A stretch of DNA of 64,000 nt from JAHDCJ01 sp039028895 (GCA_039028895.1 JBCCHF010000006.1:124001-188000), one strand, 5' to 3'. Shown: positions 1-9,139, numbered from the stretch's first letter. Notes: generated by a model from the sequence alone, not told the origin. Translations and numbers: made by a program.

Positions 1-847
1 AAGATCTTACAAGCGGACCACTCTCAACATAATCGAATCCTTTGATCAACCCGATTTCTTTATACTCCGCAAACTTATCGGGATGCACAAAACTGGCAAC
101 TTCGAGATGCATTTTGGTTGGTTGCAAATACTGGCCTATAGTCAAAACATCGCAACCGTGTTCAACCAGGTCATCCATGATCTTGAAAACCTCTTCATCC
201 GTTTCCCCAAGACCGACCATAATACCTGATTTGGTGCGTTTACCATATGCTTTTATGCGCTGGATCTGCTCAAGGCTTCTAAAGTATTTGGCTTGTGGGC
301 GAACTTTCCTGTAAAGGCTTTGCACCGTTTCCATGTTATGTGAAACCACTTCCTGTCCGGCACTGATCATTACTTCCAATGCATCCCAGTTGGAGCGGAC
401 ATCAGGGATCAGGGTTTCGATGGTAGTTTCCGGGGTTAATTCCTTAACCAGCCTCACCGTTTCGTGCCAAATCGAAGCACCTCTGTCTTTTAATTCATCG
501 CGGTTAACAGAGGTAATTACGGCATGTTTAACCCCCATTAACTTGATAGCTTCGGCCACCCTTCTTGGTTCATCTTCGTCGAACTCATTAGGTCTGCCTG
601 TTTTTACGGCACAAAATGAACAACTTCGGGTACAGGTATTCCCCAGTATCATAAAGGTTGCCGTTCCTTCTCCCCAACATTCTCCCATATTTGGACAATG
701 ACCACTCTGGCATATCGTATGCAGGTTATATTCCTTAACGATATCCCTCACTTTTTTATAAGGCTCACCGGTAGGTAACTTAACCCTTAACCAATCTGGT
801 TTTTTCTTCCTGGGTTCTTTTTTGTCAACTATTGGAAGTTCTATCAT
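1..847 (-). CDS. lipA: Lipoyl synthase LipA (3' end cut by window edge)
   Basis: Radical SAM enzyme that inserts two sulfurs into protein-bound octanoyl groups to make lipoyl cofactors. The frame opens with ATG at 847 and stays open to base 1 (282 codons). It shows the N-terminal cluster cysteines in CQSGHCPNMGEC and the radical SAM motif CTRSCSFC (CxxxCxxC), followed by the family's DVLTIGQYLQPT segment. The last visible residues (ESGPLVRS) lie just before the usual end of the family, so probably fewer than ten residues are missing. No gene overlaps it on the other strand. Confidence 0.97.
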   Translation of the reverse strand, partial: MIELPIVDKKEPRKKKPDWLRVKLPTGEPYKKVRDIVKEYNLHTICQSGHCPNMGECWGEGTATFMILGNTCTRSCSFCAVKTGRPNEFDEDEPRRVAEAIKLMGVKHAVITSVNRDELKDRGASIWHETVRLVKELTPETTIETLIPDVRSNWDALEVMISAGQEVVSHNMETVQSLYRKVRPQAKYFRSLEQIQRIKAYGKRTKSGIMVGLGETDEEVFKIMDDLVEHGCDVLTIGQYLQPTKMHLEVASFVHPDKFAEYKEIGLIKGFDYVESGPLVRS

Positions 848-936
848 TGTCTTTCAATCTACTATCAGCAGTTGGTAATAGGTACATTGCAATTTTACAT
901 AGTCAAACAATCAATTTAAACTAAAGTTTTAGCCTG

Positions 937-1755
937 TCAGGATCGCTTGCCTAATTGCAAAGATAGGTAAAGATTGATAAAGAGGAATCGATTATCTTCG
1001 GTCAGCATGATAGGGATATCCTTGTGATAAATATCAACCATAATACCTGCGTCAATGGCTTTTACAAATTGATCCATTGCACCCCAGTCGAAGTGAACAG
1101 CTACCTTACCATGTGCACCAGGAATGAAATTTAACTGGTCAAACCCGTGAGCAAAGCCAGAAGCTCCGTAGATAGTACCTGGGTTGAGGAAAAGGTCTGC
1201 ATTTTCTTCACTGTAGGATTCAGAGACAATTTCAAAATCTGCCATATCATCTGAGAACCTAATCAAATCGAGGAAGTAAGGTTTGGTAATGCCAAGAGAT
1301 GGACCGAAGACATAGGTCATGCCAACAGCAACACCTCGCTTCTTTGTTTTTTGAGAGAAGTATTTCTTTATTCCATAACCAAAGTGAAGACCATAGAAGT
1401 GATTTCGTTTTCCGTAAATGAAGGCTTTGGGAGAAGTAATAGCCGGCCCTTGGAAGACATCAAAGCTTTGTCTGACTTCCCTGGGATGTTTTATGGTAGT
1501 TAATTCAAGTTGGAAAAGTACAGTCTTCCTGTCAGACTTAATAAGTCCATAATTTCCTCCGAAAGCGAAACCGTTGGTGTGGAGGCGAATATCAAAAGTT
1601 ACTTCTTTCCAAAACTTCTGAGGGTCACTTTCGTCAATGCGTTGAACAGATTCAGCCCGATCAGCACCCTTTTTTTTGATCTTTTCCTGACCAAAAGCGT
1701 TGTTCGAAAAAATAAACAAGAATGGAAGGAGAATTAATAGTAACCTGGTTTGCAT
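937..1755 (-). CDS. Secreted, outer-membrane-like protein of unknown function
   Basis: A 272-residue protein with a clear signal peptide (hydrophobic stretch at residues 4-22, ending FGQ) and a mature part rich in alternating aromatic and glycine residues. It ends in a strand-like run (FLFINLYLSLQLGKRS), as expected of a small outer-membrane barrel. I do not recognise the family. It lies about 90 bases upstream of lipA on the same strand, with 219 bases of AT-rich DNA between it and pabB. In that gap I see only a short palindrome near 1858-1872 and no good promoter. Confidence 0.75.
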   Translation of the reverse strand: MQTRLLLILLPFLFIFSNNAFGQEKIKKKGADRAESVQRIDESDPQKFWKEVTFDIRLHTNGFAFGGNYGLIKSDRKTVLFQLELTTIKHPREVRQSFDVFQGPAITSPKAFIYGKRNHFYGLHFGYGIKKYFSQKTKKRGVAVGMTYVFGPSLGITKPYFLDLIRFSDDMADFEIVSESYSEENADLFLNPGTIYGASGFAHGFDQLNFIPGAHGKVAVHFDWGAMDQFVKAIDAGIMVDIYHKDIPIMLTEDNRFLFINLYLSLQLGKRS

Positions 1756-1974
1756 TGAATGCCCTTTAAAGCTGTTTTGATAAAATTACAAAATTTACCC
1801 AATAATATCTATACGATAAACTGTCGTCTAATGCTCCTTGTTTTAATTTTTTTTATCAAATTTTTGAAAAATTGCTCAGGTTTGAGGTCAAAATGGAATA
1901 ATCTGACTTAAAATTCCTTTAAGCCAGGTAGCTATTAACCGAAGTTAAAACCAATATTGCTTCTGTAAGGCGAG

Positions 1975-3273
1975 CTATACGGTTGGTAAAAAAACCTTCA
2001 TCATTCCCGATGCTTTTAACACTGTTTCATCATATTCCTTTTCGGAATCTGAATCATACACTATGGCTCCTCCTGCGTGATATGAAAGATAATCCGATTC
2101 ACTGTTAAACAACAGGCTCCGAATCACAACGTTAAAATCAAAATCTCCCTCTGGCTTAATATATCCTAGTGCCCCGGAATAAAGACCACGTTTTGATAAC
2201 TCGTAGTGCTCAATCAATTGCATGCTCATCACTTTGGGGGCGCCTGTCATTGAACCCATTGGAAAGGCATTTTTGATAGCATCTACAAAATGAACATCCT
2301 TCTTTATTTTTCCGGTAACGGTAGAGATCATCTGGAAAACATGTTCAAAGTCATAAACTGAGAATAGTTCAGGAACTTCCACAGTACCGGGAATACAGCT
2401 TTTGGATAAATCATTCCGAACCAGATCAACGATCATGATATTCTCTGCTTTATCCTTTTCGCTATTTGCTAACTCCAACTTTAATCTTTCATCCTCTTCG
2501 ACATCAGTTCCTCTTTTAACTGTACCCTTGATGGGTTGAGAAATTAACAGGTCGCCCGTTTTCTTCAGGAATCGTTCCGGGCTTTGACACATTAGGGAAC
2601 GAGCATGTAATCTAAAGAATGCAGCAAATGGTGAACTCGAAATGTCATTAAACTTATCATAAGTAACATAAGGATCCAATCCGGGCACTGTTGCATACCA
2701 CTCCTGGCAAAAATTCATTTCATAGATATCGCCTTCGACAATGTGGTTTTTGATCTGGTGAACTGTTTCCAGATATTGGACCCTTGGCATGGCAGGTTGA
2801 AAATAGGACAATGTTGTCTGCTCTTTTCTTGGAAGAACCAGTTTATCCATCACCTGATTAAAAACATCTTGAGGGGATGGCTCTGAAGACGAAACCTCCA
2901 CAGTATTGTTCTTTATGGTAATTAGGATGGAGGGCTCAAAGAAGTAAAGATGTGGTAGCCTAATCCCATCAAAATTATTGGATTGAAGGTTTTCAACTTC
3001 ATTTTTGAGGTCGTAGCAGAAAAACCCGAAAAGCCATGATTTCTCATCATTATGGAATGCTTTCAGTTTTTCAAATGATTGCTGATTGGATATCAACTCA
3101 CGAGCAGGTTTAGCCGCAAATAGAAATTCATATTCGGCATAATCGTCTTGTTGATAGTCGTTGCTGTCAAGGAGACAACAAACTTCGAATTGTTTTGCCC
3201 ATGACAGCACTTTCTTTTTGAATAAAGCAATACTGTCAGCATCAAGTGTTGACCGGAATGTATTTTCAGACAC
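1975..3273 (-). CDS. pabB: Aminodeoxychorismate synthase component I (PabB)
   Basis: Chorismate-utilising enzyme that makes 4-amino-4-deoxychorismate for folate synthesis. The C-terminal catalytic domain is complete: SPERFLKK, QPIKGT (about residues 246-251), DLVRNDL, GSMTGAPK and the ending HAGGAIV. The lysine in PIKGT is typical of PabB; anthranilate synthase usually has alanine there, so TrpE is less likely. There is no fused glutamine amidotransferase, so a separate PabA is needed. The start codon lies inside the end of purA (8-base overlap), which suggests translational coupling. Confidence 0.93.
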   Translation of the reverse strand: MSENTFRSTLDADSIALFKKKVLSWAKQFEVCCLLDSNDYQQDDYAEYEFLFAAKPARELISNQQSFEKLKAFHNDEKSWLFGFFCYDLKNEVENLQSNNFDGIRLPHLYFFEPSILITIKNNTVEVSSSEPSPQDVFNQVMDKLVLPRKEQTTLSYFQPAMPRVQYLETVHQIKNHIVEGDIYEMNFCQEWYATVPGLDPYVTYDKFNDISSSPFAAFFRLHARSLMCQSPERFLKKTGDLLISQPIKGTVKRGTDVEEDERLKLELANSEKDKAENIMIVDLVRNDLSKSCIPGTVEVPELFSVYDFEHVFQMISTVTGKIKKDVHFVDAIKNAFPMGSMTGAPKVMSMQLIEHYELSKRGLYSGALGYIKPEGDFDFNVVIRSLLFNSESDYLSYHAGGAIVYDSDSEKEYDETVLKASGMMKVFLPTV

Positions 3274-4552
3274 TGACCTCTGCTTCTTTCAGAATAAGCT
3301 TTTTCCTTTCTGGCCCTGTTGAAATCATGGTTACCGGAACATCAAGTTGTTTTTCAAGTGCTGTGATATATGACTTCAAATTGAGTGGCAATTGATCGTA
3401 GCTGGTCATATTATCAAGTGACGTGTTCCACCCCGGGTATTTTTCGTATACGGGATCGACAGGTATTTCAACCAAGTCGTAAGGTAATTCATCACCTAGT
3501 TCATCTTCATGTCGATAACCGATGGCTGCTTCAATTTGCGAAAGGTCATTAAGCACATCAATTTTGGTAATTACCAATTGGGTAACGCCATTCAACATGA
3601 TGGTATACTTAAGTGCAGGAAGGTCTATCCAGCCACATCTTCTCGGTCTGCCAGTTGTCGCACCGAACTCCATACCTACTTTGCGCAGGAACTCTCCTGT
3701 TTCGTTTTCAAGTTCAGTCGGAAAAGGACCAGACCCTACCCTTGTACAATAAGCTTTAGTGATACCGATCACTTCTCCGATCAGCGAAGGTGCAATACCA
3801 AGTCCGGTACAAACACCTGCAGTAATCGTATTCGAAGAGGTTACGAAAGGGTAAGTACCAAAATCAACATCCAGCATTGAGCCTTGAGCGCCTTCAGCAA
3901 GAACAGATTTACCATCCTTGACGGCTTTGTTTATGAAGTATTCGCCGTCAACAAATTCTAGTTTTCGTAACGTGTCAAGACTTTTAAACCATTTGGCTTC
4001 TCTTTCTTCAAGGTCAAATTCGACATCAGGATATAGCTTGGCCAGGTTGAGATGTTTGTCGCGGAGTATCTTGTATCTTTTTTCAAATTTAGGAGATAAA
4101 ACATCTCCCACTCTAAGGCCATTTCTTCCTGTTTTGTCCATATAAGTGGGACCAATTCCTTTGAGCGTGGAGCCAATCTTTGACTTACCCTTTGCGGCTT
4201 CTGAGGCTGCGTCTAAAAGACAATGTGTTGGTAAGATCAGGTGGGCCTTTTTGGAAACAAGGAGGCGGCCGTTGTAGTCAACATTTGCGGCATCCAGTCC
4301 TGATATTTCCTTTTCAAGGATGACTGGATCGATGACGACTCCATTTCCAATAAGATTAATGAGTTTATCTCTGAATATCCCTGAAGGGATTGTGTGGAGT
4401 ACGTATTTTTTGCCATCAAATTTCAGGGTATGGCCTGCATTTGGTCCTCCCTGGAAACGAGCGACAATATCGTATTTGGTGGCAAGGTAATCTACTATTT
4501 TCCCCTTTCCTTCATCACCCCATTGCAAACCTAAAAGAACGTCAACTGCCAT
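3266..4552 (-). CDS. purA: Adenylosuccinate synthetase
   Basis: GTP-dependent enzyme joining IMP and aspartate, the first committed step to AMP. The N-terminus shows GDEGKGK, followed by GGPNAGHT, the IMP-site stretch and TTGRPRRCGW. The longest frame starts at 4588, but the family N-terminus (AVDVLLGLQWGDEGKG) fits the ATG at 4552, giving 428 residues, the normal length. It sits 84 bases after the STAS gene and overlaps pabB at its 3' end, so it probably belongs to a fur-STAS-purA-pabB unit. Confidence 0.97.
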   Translation of the reverse strand: MAVDVLLGLQWGDEGKGKIVDYLATKYDIVARFQGGPNAGHTLKFDGKKYVLHTIPSGIFRDKLINLIGNGVVIDPVILEKEISGLDAANVDYNGRLLVSKKAHLILPTHCLLDAASEAAKGKSKIGSTLKGIGPTYMDKTGRNGLRVGDVLSPKFEKRYKILRDKHLNLAKLYPDVEFDLEEREAKWFKSLDTLRKLEFVDGEYFINKAVKDGKSVLAEGAQGSMLDVDFGTYPFVTSSNTITAGVCTGLGIAPSLIGEVIGITKAYCTRVGSGPFPTELENETGEFLRKVGMEFGATTGRPRRCGWIDLPALKYTIMLNGVTQLVITKIDVLNDLSQIEAAIGYRHEDELGDELPYDLVEIPVDPVYEKYPGWNTSLDNMTSYDQLPLNLKSYITALEKQLDVPVTMISTGPERKKLILKEAEVSV

Positions 4553-4636
4553 AAAACTTCCGTGAGTTGGTTTGGTAATTAAAAGCAATGAAGATACGGA
4601 AAATAAAGAGATAAAAATGGGAAATAGGAACCAAAA

Positions 4637-4981
4637 TCAGTCTTGTCTGTCAATTATTTCAAGAGCGTCTTCGAGGGTTTCTTTTACGACAAAGACTTCG
4701 TTTAACTTGGTAACAACAAGGAGGTTGGTCACCTGATTAGGAATATTGATAATTACGGTCTCTCCGCCGGCATTTCTTGATTTGGTCAGTAAAGAAATAA
4801 GAAAATTAAGCCCCATACTATTCAGAAATCCAAGATCTTCAAGATCTACCACAATATTTATAAAACCATCATGGATTTGTTCATCCACCTTTTCGAGAAT
4901 GTACTTGTTTTCAAGTTCATTAAGCAGGGTATCAACCTTCAGCATGAGAAGGTCATCACGAGTCTCTAAGGAATAAGCCAT
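4637..4981 (-). CDS. STAS-domain protein (anti-sigma factor antagonist type)
   Basis: A 114-residue single STAS domain of the SpoIIAA/RsbV kind. The segment DLGFLNSMGLNFLISL has the serine (NSMGL) that is phosphorylated in family members by an anti-sigma kinase. Its ATG overlaps the stop of the upstream Fur-family gene as TAATG, so the two are very likely translated together. No anti-sigma kinase or partner sigma factor is visible in the window, so the partner is unknown. Confidence 0.88.
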   Translation of the reverse strand: MAYSLETRDDLLMLKVDTLLNELENKYILEKVDEQIHDGFINIVVDLEDLGFLNSMGLNFLISLLTKSRNAGGETVIINIPNQVTNLLVVTKLNEVFVVKETLEDALEIIDRQD

Positions 4982-5487
4982 TACTTTGAAATATGATCGT
5001 GTGCTTTGACCGATTCTTCGTTGAGGTTTTTAGAACAAGCTCCGTCACAAAGGCCGTAAAGATTGAGGGAGTGATGTGTGATCTTGTAATTTAGAATTTC
5101 ACCGATCATGTTTTTGATCTGTTGAACCCTGGGATCACAAAATTCAACGACTTTTCCACAACCAATACAAATTACATGATCATGTTGTTTGAAGCCGTAG
5201 GATTTTTCATACTGAGCCAGATTTTTTCCAAACTGGTGTTTCTTGACCAGGTCACAGCTAACCAATAATTCTAGGGTATTGTATACTGTAGCCCTGCTTA
5301 CCCGATAGTTTTCCACTTTCATATGGATGTAAAGTGCCTCAGCATCAAAGTGGTCGTTTCTCTTATAGATTTCTTCCAGGATGGCAAAACGTTCTGGTGT
5401 TTTACGCAACTTGTTTTTTTCAAGATGTCCTGAAAAAATATTTTTGACTTCGCTGATAATATCTTCCTCTTTCTTACTCATTATCAT
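4981..5487 (-). CDS. Fur-family transcriptional regulator
   Basis: Metal-responsive repressor family (168 residues). It has the winged helix with YRVSRATVYNTLELL, the metal/dimer region HDHVICIGCGKVVEF and a second cysteine pair near the C-terminus (LCDGAC), consistent with a structural zinc. Sequence alone does not separate Fur, PerR and Zur. An alternative ATG two codons in (MSKKEED) is equally plausible. It is first in the run fur-STAS-purA-pabB. A weak match to the -7 box (TTTATTTG, reading minus) lies at 5495-5502. Confidence 0.92.
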   Translation of the reverse strand: MIMSKKEEDIISEVKNIFSGHLEKNKLRKTPERFAILEEIYKRNDHFDAEALYIHMKVENYRVSRATVYNTLELLVSCDLVKKHQFGKNLAQYEKSYGFKQHDHVICIGCGKVVEFCDPRVQQIKNMIGEILNYKITHHSLNLYGLCDGACSKNLNEESVKAHDHISK

Positions 5488-5533
5488 GAATATACAAATA
5501 AATAAGGGATAGCTTAACGGATTGGTTGTCCTT

Positions 5534-5794
5534 TTATACTTCGGGCTGCTCTTCGAGCTTCTTTTTGCTTCTCCACCATAGGAAACCTAAGGTACCTACC
5601 ATCACGTAAGGCATGGCGAAAAGATATAAAATACCCCTGTTAAGTCCCTGCCCTTCTGTACCTCCATTCTTGAGGTTCGACTCAGCTGACGCTCGGCACA
5701 TAGCACATTGTGCATCAGCCATATCAACGAAGAAGGTAACGAAGGTCGCTATTAGTAAAAAGACAACCAGAAATTTGAATATTTTATTTTTCAT
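5534..5794 (-). CDS. Small exported CxxC membrane protein next to oxidase assembly genes
   Basis: An 86-residue protein with an N-terminal signal or anchor (residues 5-22), then QCAMCRA (Cys30 and Cys33), a short periplasmic stretch, and a second hydrophobic segment (about residues 54-72) followed by a lysine-rich end. I know no assigned function. It follows sco and the DUF420 gene on the same strand, 84 bases downstream of the latter, so a role in copper delivery, thiol chemistry or assembly of cytochrome oxidase is a reasonable guess. A TANNTTTG match (reading minus) at 5813-5820 could give it its own promoter, though no -33 partner is seen. Confidence 0.8.
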   Translation of the reverse strand: MKNKIFKFLVVFLLIATFVTFFVDMADAQCAMCRASAESNLKNGGTEGQGLNRGILYLFAMPYVMVGTLGFLWWRSKKKLEEQPEV

Positions 5795-5878
5795 ACGTTC
5801 ACTATTCCACTACAAAAATACAAAATTTGCCGGTTACGATAAGTTATTTATTAAACAGTTGAAACAAATAAAAGGTTG

Positions 5879-6409
5879 CTATACCGGGTAATAAGGTGCG
5901 ATCATCAAATAGCATAAAACTCCACTTACGCAGACATAGAGCCACATTGGAAATGCCCACCGCGCCAATCTTTTATGGCGGTCATATTGACCAGTAAAAC
6001 CTCTGACAAAAGTGAACAAGACAAAAGGGGTAAGGACAGCTGACAATAGGATATGACTCAAAAGCAAAAAATAGTAAACATTCCGCATTATACCCTGCCC
6101 GCCGTAAGAAGTAGGATCAGTAGACCAGTGGTACAAGATGTAACAGACCAGAAATATGGCAGATAAGCTCATCGCAGTGTAAATCAGCCGCATATGCACC
6201 TTCATATTCTTTTTCTTGATAAAATATAGCGCTGCAAGGAGGATGAAAGCTGTAAATGCATTAATACCTGCATAAAATTTTGGCAAGGCATATGGATCGA
6301 ATGGCAAGTTAAGTTTTGGAAGAAGGTCTGGGGTTAGTAAAATTAAAACAGTTACCGGAATGAAAACCGATAAAAGTGTAGCCACAATATTTAATTGCCG
6401 AGTTGTCAT
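5879..6409 (-). CDS. DUF420 family membrane protein
   Basis: A 176-residue protein with about five membrane segments and histidines at the membrane edges (VHMRL, YHWS, LSHILL, DRHKRL), typical of DUF420. Family members commonly accompany cytochrome oxidase assembly genes; the activity is not established. The start lies one base after the stop of the sco gene, so the two are surely co-transcribed. Confidence 0.9.
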   Translation of the reverse strand: MTTRQLNIVATLLSVFIPVTVLILLTPDLLPKLNLPFDPYALPKFYAGINAFTAFILLAALYFIKKKNMKVHMRLIYTAMSLSAIFLVCYILYHWSTDPTSYGGQGIMRNVYYFLLLSHILLSAVLTPFVLFTFVRGFTGQYDRHKRLARWAFPMWLYVCVSGVLCYLMIAPYYPV

Positions 6410-6410
6410 C

Positions 6411-7055
6411 TTATTTCTCTTTTTCCGGATCGTAAACGATTTCTCTTTTCTTTTCCCGTGGCATTACCATTGACAAATGCCTAATCATCAAATCTACAGA
6501 ATCTTTGTTCGTCCCAATATAATATTTCCTGATTCGTAATGAATCATCAACGAGAACGAAATGATCCATGCTTGGTCCTGCTTGATATCCAGCAAAAACT
6601 TGTTTAACAAAATTATCTGTTAAAGCCTTTTCCTTCATGTTACCAAAATGCCAGACACCTTCAACTGGTTTCCATTTTTCAGCGAAATCAGAAATAACAG
6701 ATAATGAATCAGCATCCGGATTAGTGGTAATTGTAATCAGTCTAACCCTGTCAGTTTTAAAAAATTGCTGTTGCACTCTTTCGAGATTCGCCAATTTATC
6801 TTCACAGGAGCCGATGCATTCAGTATTGAAAAAACTAATGACTGATGCATTTCCTATAATGCGATCATTTGAAAGCGTATCACCAGTGTGCGCAACAACT
6901 TTAAAGGTCGGTATTTCTGACTTTGGCTCGAGCAATGCCAGGTTCATTTTATAATACTTTGAACCTGAACTCAGGTAAAAGTATGAACCCAGGGGTAGAA
7001 TTATTAACAGTGTAACAACTACAATTGGAGACAGTATTTTCTTAATTTTTGACAC
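6411..7055 (-). CDS. SCO1/SenC-type copper chaperone
   Basis: Membrane-anchored, thioredoxin-like protein that delivers copper to the CuA site of oxidase subunit II. It has one N-terminal membrane segment (residues 9-29), then FFNTECIGSCEDK with the CxxxC copper ligands (Cys80 and Cys84). The third ligand is probably the His in MDHFVLVDD near residue 165. At 214 residues it has normal length. It is the first gene after the terminator that follows the oxidase subunit IV gene. Confidence 0.93.
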   Translation of the reverse strand: MSKIKKILSPIVVVTLLIILPLGSYFYLSSGSKYYKMNLALLEPKSEIPTFKVVAHTGDTLSNDRIIGNASVISFFNTECIGSCEDKLANLERVQQQFFKTDRVRLITITTNPDADSLSVISDFAEKWKPVEGVWHFGNMKEKALTDNFVKQVFAGYQAGPSMDHFVLVDDSLRIRKYYIGTNKDSVDLMIRHLSMVMPREKKREIVYDPEKEK

Positions 7056-7093
7056 GATAATTTAACAGTGATTGATAGGTTATGTTCAGAAAA

Positions 7094-7122
7094 AAAGCGA
7101 TTCCTTTTTGGGGAATCGCTTT
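7094..7122 (-). terminator. Intrinsic terminator after oxidase subunit IV gene
   Basis: Perfect 11-base-pair stem, AAAGCGATTCC pairing with GGAATCGCTTT, with a 7-base loop. Reading the minus strand, a run of T residues follows. It begins about 10 bases after the stop codon at 7132, so it should end much of the transcription coming from the act-cox genes before sco. Confidence 0.85.
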
Positions 7123-7131
7123 ACAAACTTT

Positions 7132-7557
7132 TTAGATAAAATATATTTCTTCAGGTAGTTCTCCTTTGTCGCGAAGTATGAACCCTGTTTCGTCGTCTGC
7201 AGGAGCTAATTCATTTTGTTCTTTTATAAATTCTCTTGAATCATGCCAGAATGCACCTTCCCAAAGGAAAGCGATCACCGCCCAGATTAAAAGAAGGAAA
7301 GGTAAGACTACACTTAGCACCAATCCTTTTAATTCATACCCCATATGCATGAACTCCTTTACAATATAATAAGCCTTGTAAAGGCTCAAAATAATCATTG
7401 CAGGATACATTATAAGGCGAGAAAGAGTGAATCCGTCAATAATGTGACCATTTCCGAGAAGTGCTATGAAGACTTCTGCAAGCGTTACAATCAGTAGAAG
7501 GAAAAAACCACCCCAGGCTTTCTTTTTCGCTTGTTCGTATGTTATACCTACTGCCAT
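7132..7557 (-). CDS. Cytochrome c oxidase subunit IV (prokaryotic type)
   Basis: A 141-residue protein with three membrane segments and an early WGGFFLLLIVTLAEV helix, fitting the small fourth subunit of prokaryotic heme-copper oxidases. The C-terminal 30 residues are soluble and acidic. It is the last gene of the structural oxidase set, directly before a strong terminator, and 47 bases after the subunit III gene. Confidence 0.88.
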   Translation of the reverse strand: MAVGITYEQAKKKAWGGFFLLLIVTLAEVFIALLGNGHIIDGFTLSRLIMYPAMIILSLYKAYYIVKEFMHMGYELKGLVLSVVLPFLLLIWAVIAFLWEGAFWHDSREFIKEQNELAPADDETGFILRDKGELPEEIYFI

Positions 7558-7604
7558 TTTTATCTATTATTTTCTTGCTTTCAAAATTTAATTGCCTATC
7601 CTCC

Positions 7605-8471
7605 TTATAAGAGATAGAATACCAGGAATACAAATACCCAAACAAGGTCTACAAAGTGCCAGTAGAGGCCAACCTTTTCAACCATTTCATAGCCATTTTT
7701 CCGCTCAACATATAGGCCTCCTACTACATTGATAAGTATGATTAACAGAATAACCAATCCAGAGAATACGTGAAACCCGTGAAAACCAGTAATGAAAAAG
7801 AAGAGCGCTCCAAAAGCTTTTGGGCCAAATTCCAACTGTCCTTCAACGCCATCATCAGTAATATATTTACGTTTCAGCCATTCTCCATCATGTTTGTGAA
7901 TGAGATAAGACTCGCCCGCTTTAAAGGTCTCTTTTTCCTCGTTAGCTTTATAAGTGTGCCCATGGTCGTCTTCCAGATAAGTCCCTGAGACTTCATGTGT
8001 TCCAAACGGATTGGTATTCAATGAAACATGCTCTTTCCCGATAAGGGTACCCCACTCAAAAGCCTGAGAGCCAAGAAATGCTGAACCTCCGAGGATTGTC
8101 ATCAGTAGCCAGAAAGCCACTCCCCTTTGATTTTCACGATGACCTTCTTGTACTGCTCGTACCATTGTCACCGAACTTACAATCAAAATGAACGTCATTA
8201 ACGTTACAAAGATCAGTGGTAAATGAGCCTTGGTAAAGGGGAATGTCTGGAAAACAAAATCAGGTACCGGCCAGGTTGGAACACTAAAACGCAGTGCACC
8301 ATAAGCGATCAGGAATCCAGCAAATGTGAAGGCATCTGATATGAGGAAATACCACATCATCAGCTTTCCATAGCGAACACCCATCGGGGATTTTCCACCA
8401 TCCCATAGCCCGTTTTCTTTTTCGTTCGGGATAATTTCGGCCTGGTTTTCAACTAACTTTTCTGTTGCCAT
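7605..8471 (-). CDS. Cytochrome c oxidase subunit III (long form with soluble insert)
   Basis: A 288-residue subunit III with about five membrane helices and the family motif GFHGFHVFSGL, ending YWHFVDLVWVFVF. A hydrophilic insert of about 70 residues (around residues 140-210, containing DDHGHTYKANEEKE) lies between two membrane helices, probably in the periplasm. It is one of two adjacent subunit III paralogs, and this pairing is common in Bacteroidota. Confidence 0.93.
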   Translation of the reverse strand: MATEKLVENQAEIIPNEKENGLWDGGKSPMGVRYGKLMMWYFLISDAFTFAGFLIAYGALRFSVPTWPVPDFVFQTFPFTKAHLPLIFVTLMTFILIVSSVTMVRAVQEGHRENQRGVAFWLLMTILGGSAFLGSQAFEWGTLIGKEHVSLNTNPFGTHEVSGTYLEDDHGHTYKANEEKETFKAGESYLIHKHDGEWLKRKYITDDGVEGQLEFGPKAFGALFFFITGFHGFHVFSGLVILLIILINVVGGLYVERKNGYEMVEKVGLYWHFVDLVWVFVFLVFYLL

Positions 8472-8521
8472 CGTTTTAAAGCTTCGTTATTTTTTGTGCA
8501 GGTCATTAAGCCTGCTTTTAA

Positions 8522-9094
8522 TTATTGTAATACAAAGAAAATGATCAGGTAAATCCAGAGTACATCCACAAAATGCCAGTAGATGGCAGTTATCTGCAAT
8601 CCATTCAAGCGTTTTGGAGTCACCCTGAACTTTAACTTTGCAGCTTTGATCATTGCAACTATCAAGGCCGCTACACCGCCAACTACGTGAGCAGCATGTA
8701 ACCCTGTGATCACAAACAAGAATGAAGCTGAAGGGTTAGTTTGGAGGTAAACCCCAATCTCATTCAGTTCCATCCATCCCTGGAATTGAAAAACCAGGAA
8801 AGCGATTGCCAGAATTACAGTAGTTCCGAGTAAACTGATATACCCTCTTTCATTTCCTTTTTTATATGCCCTTACACTTCCATGCATGGTAAGGCTACTC
8901 AGCACAATTACAATAGTGCTAATGTAAAACACTGAAGGTAACCCAAACTCAAGCCAGTTTCCAGCTGACCTGCGTACCAAATAAGCACTCGTCAGGGCTG
9001 CGAATAACATAACCATCCCCGCGATACCAAGATACATGGTAAACTTCCTGGCGTGTAACAGGGCTTGCTGTTCTTTATTGATAGTTAATTGCAT
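8522..9094 (-). CDS. Cytochrome c oxidase subunit III (short paralog)
   Basis: A 190-residue subunit III with five membrane helices, GLHAAHVVGGVAAL and the ending YWHFVDVLWIYLIIFF. It lacks the soluble insert of the following paralog. It lies between ctaB (45-base gap) and the longer subunit III gene (50-base gap). Whether both are in one enzyme or serve alternatively cannot be told from sequence. Confidence 0.93.
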   Translation of the reverse strand: MQLTINKEQQALLHARKFTMYLGIAGMVMLFAALTSAYLVRRSAGNWLEFGLPSVFYISTIVIVLSSLTMHGSVRAYKKGNERGYISLLGTTVILAIAFLVFQFQGWMELNEIGVYLQTNPSASFLFVITGLHAAHVVGGVAALIVAMIKAAKLKFRVTPKRLNGLQITAIYWHFVDVLWIYLIIFFVLQ

Positions 9095-9139
9095 TTAATA
9101 TTATTAGACACCCCGGAATTACTCCTGGGTCAAACTATT

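Noticed and set aside
333..701. Open frame of 122 codons on the plus strand
   Set aside because: It is antisense to lipA, whose radical SAM motifs are clear on the minus strand; its translation resembles no family.
1858..1872. Palindrome AATTTTTGAAAAATT downstream of pabB
   Set aside because: It is short and purely AT, with no GC stem and no T run placed like a terminator; expected by chance in such DNA.
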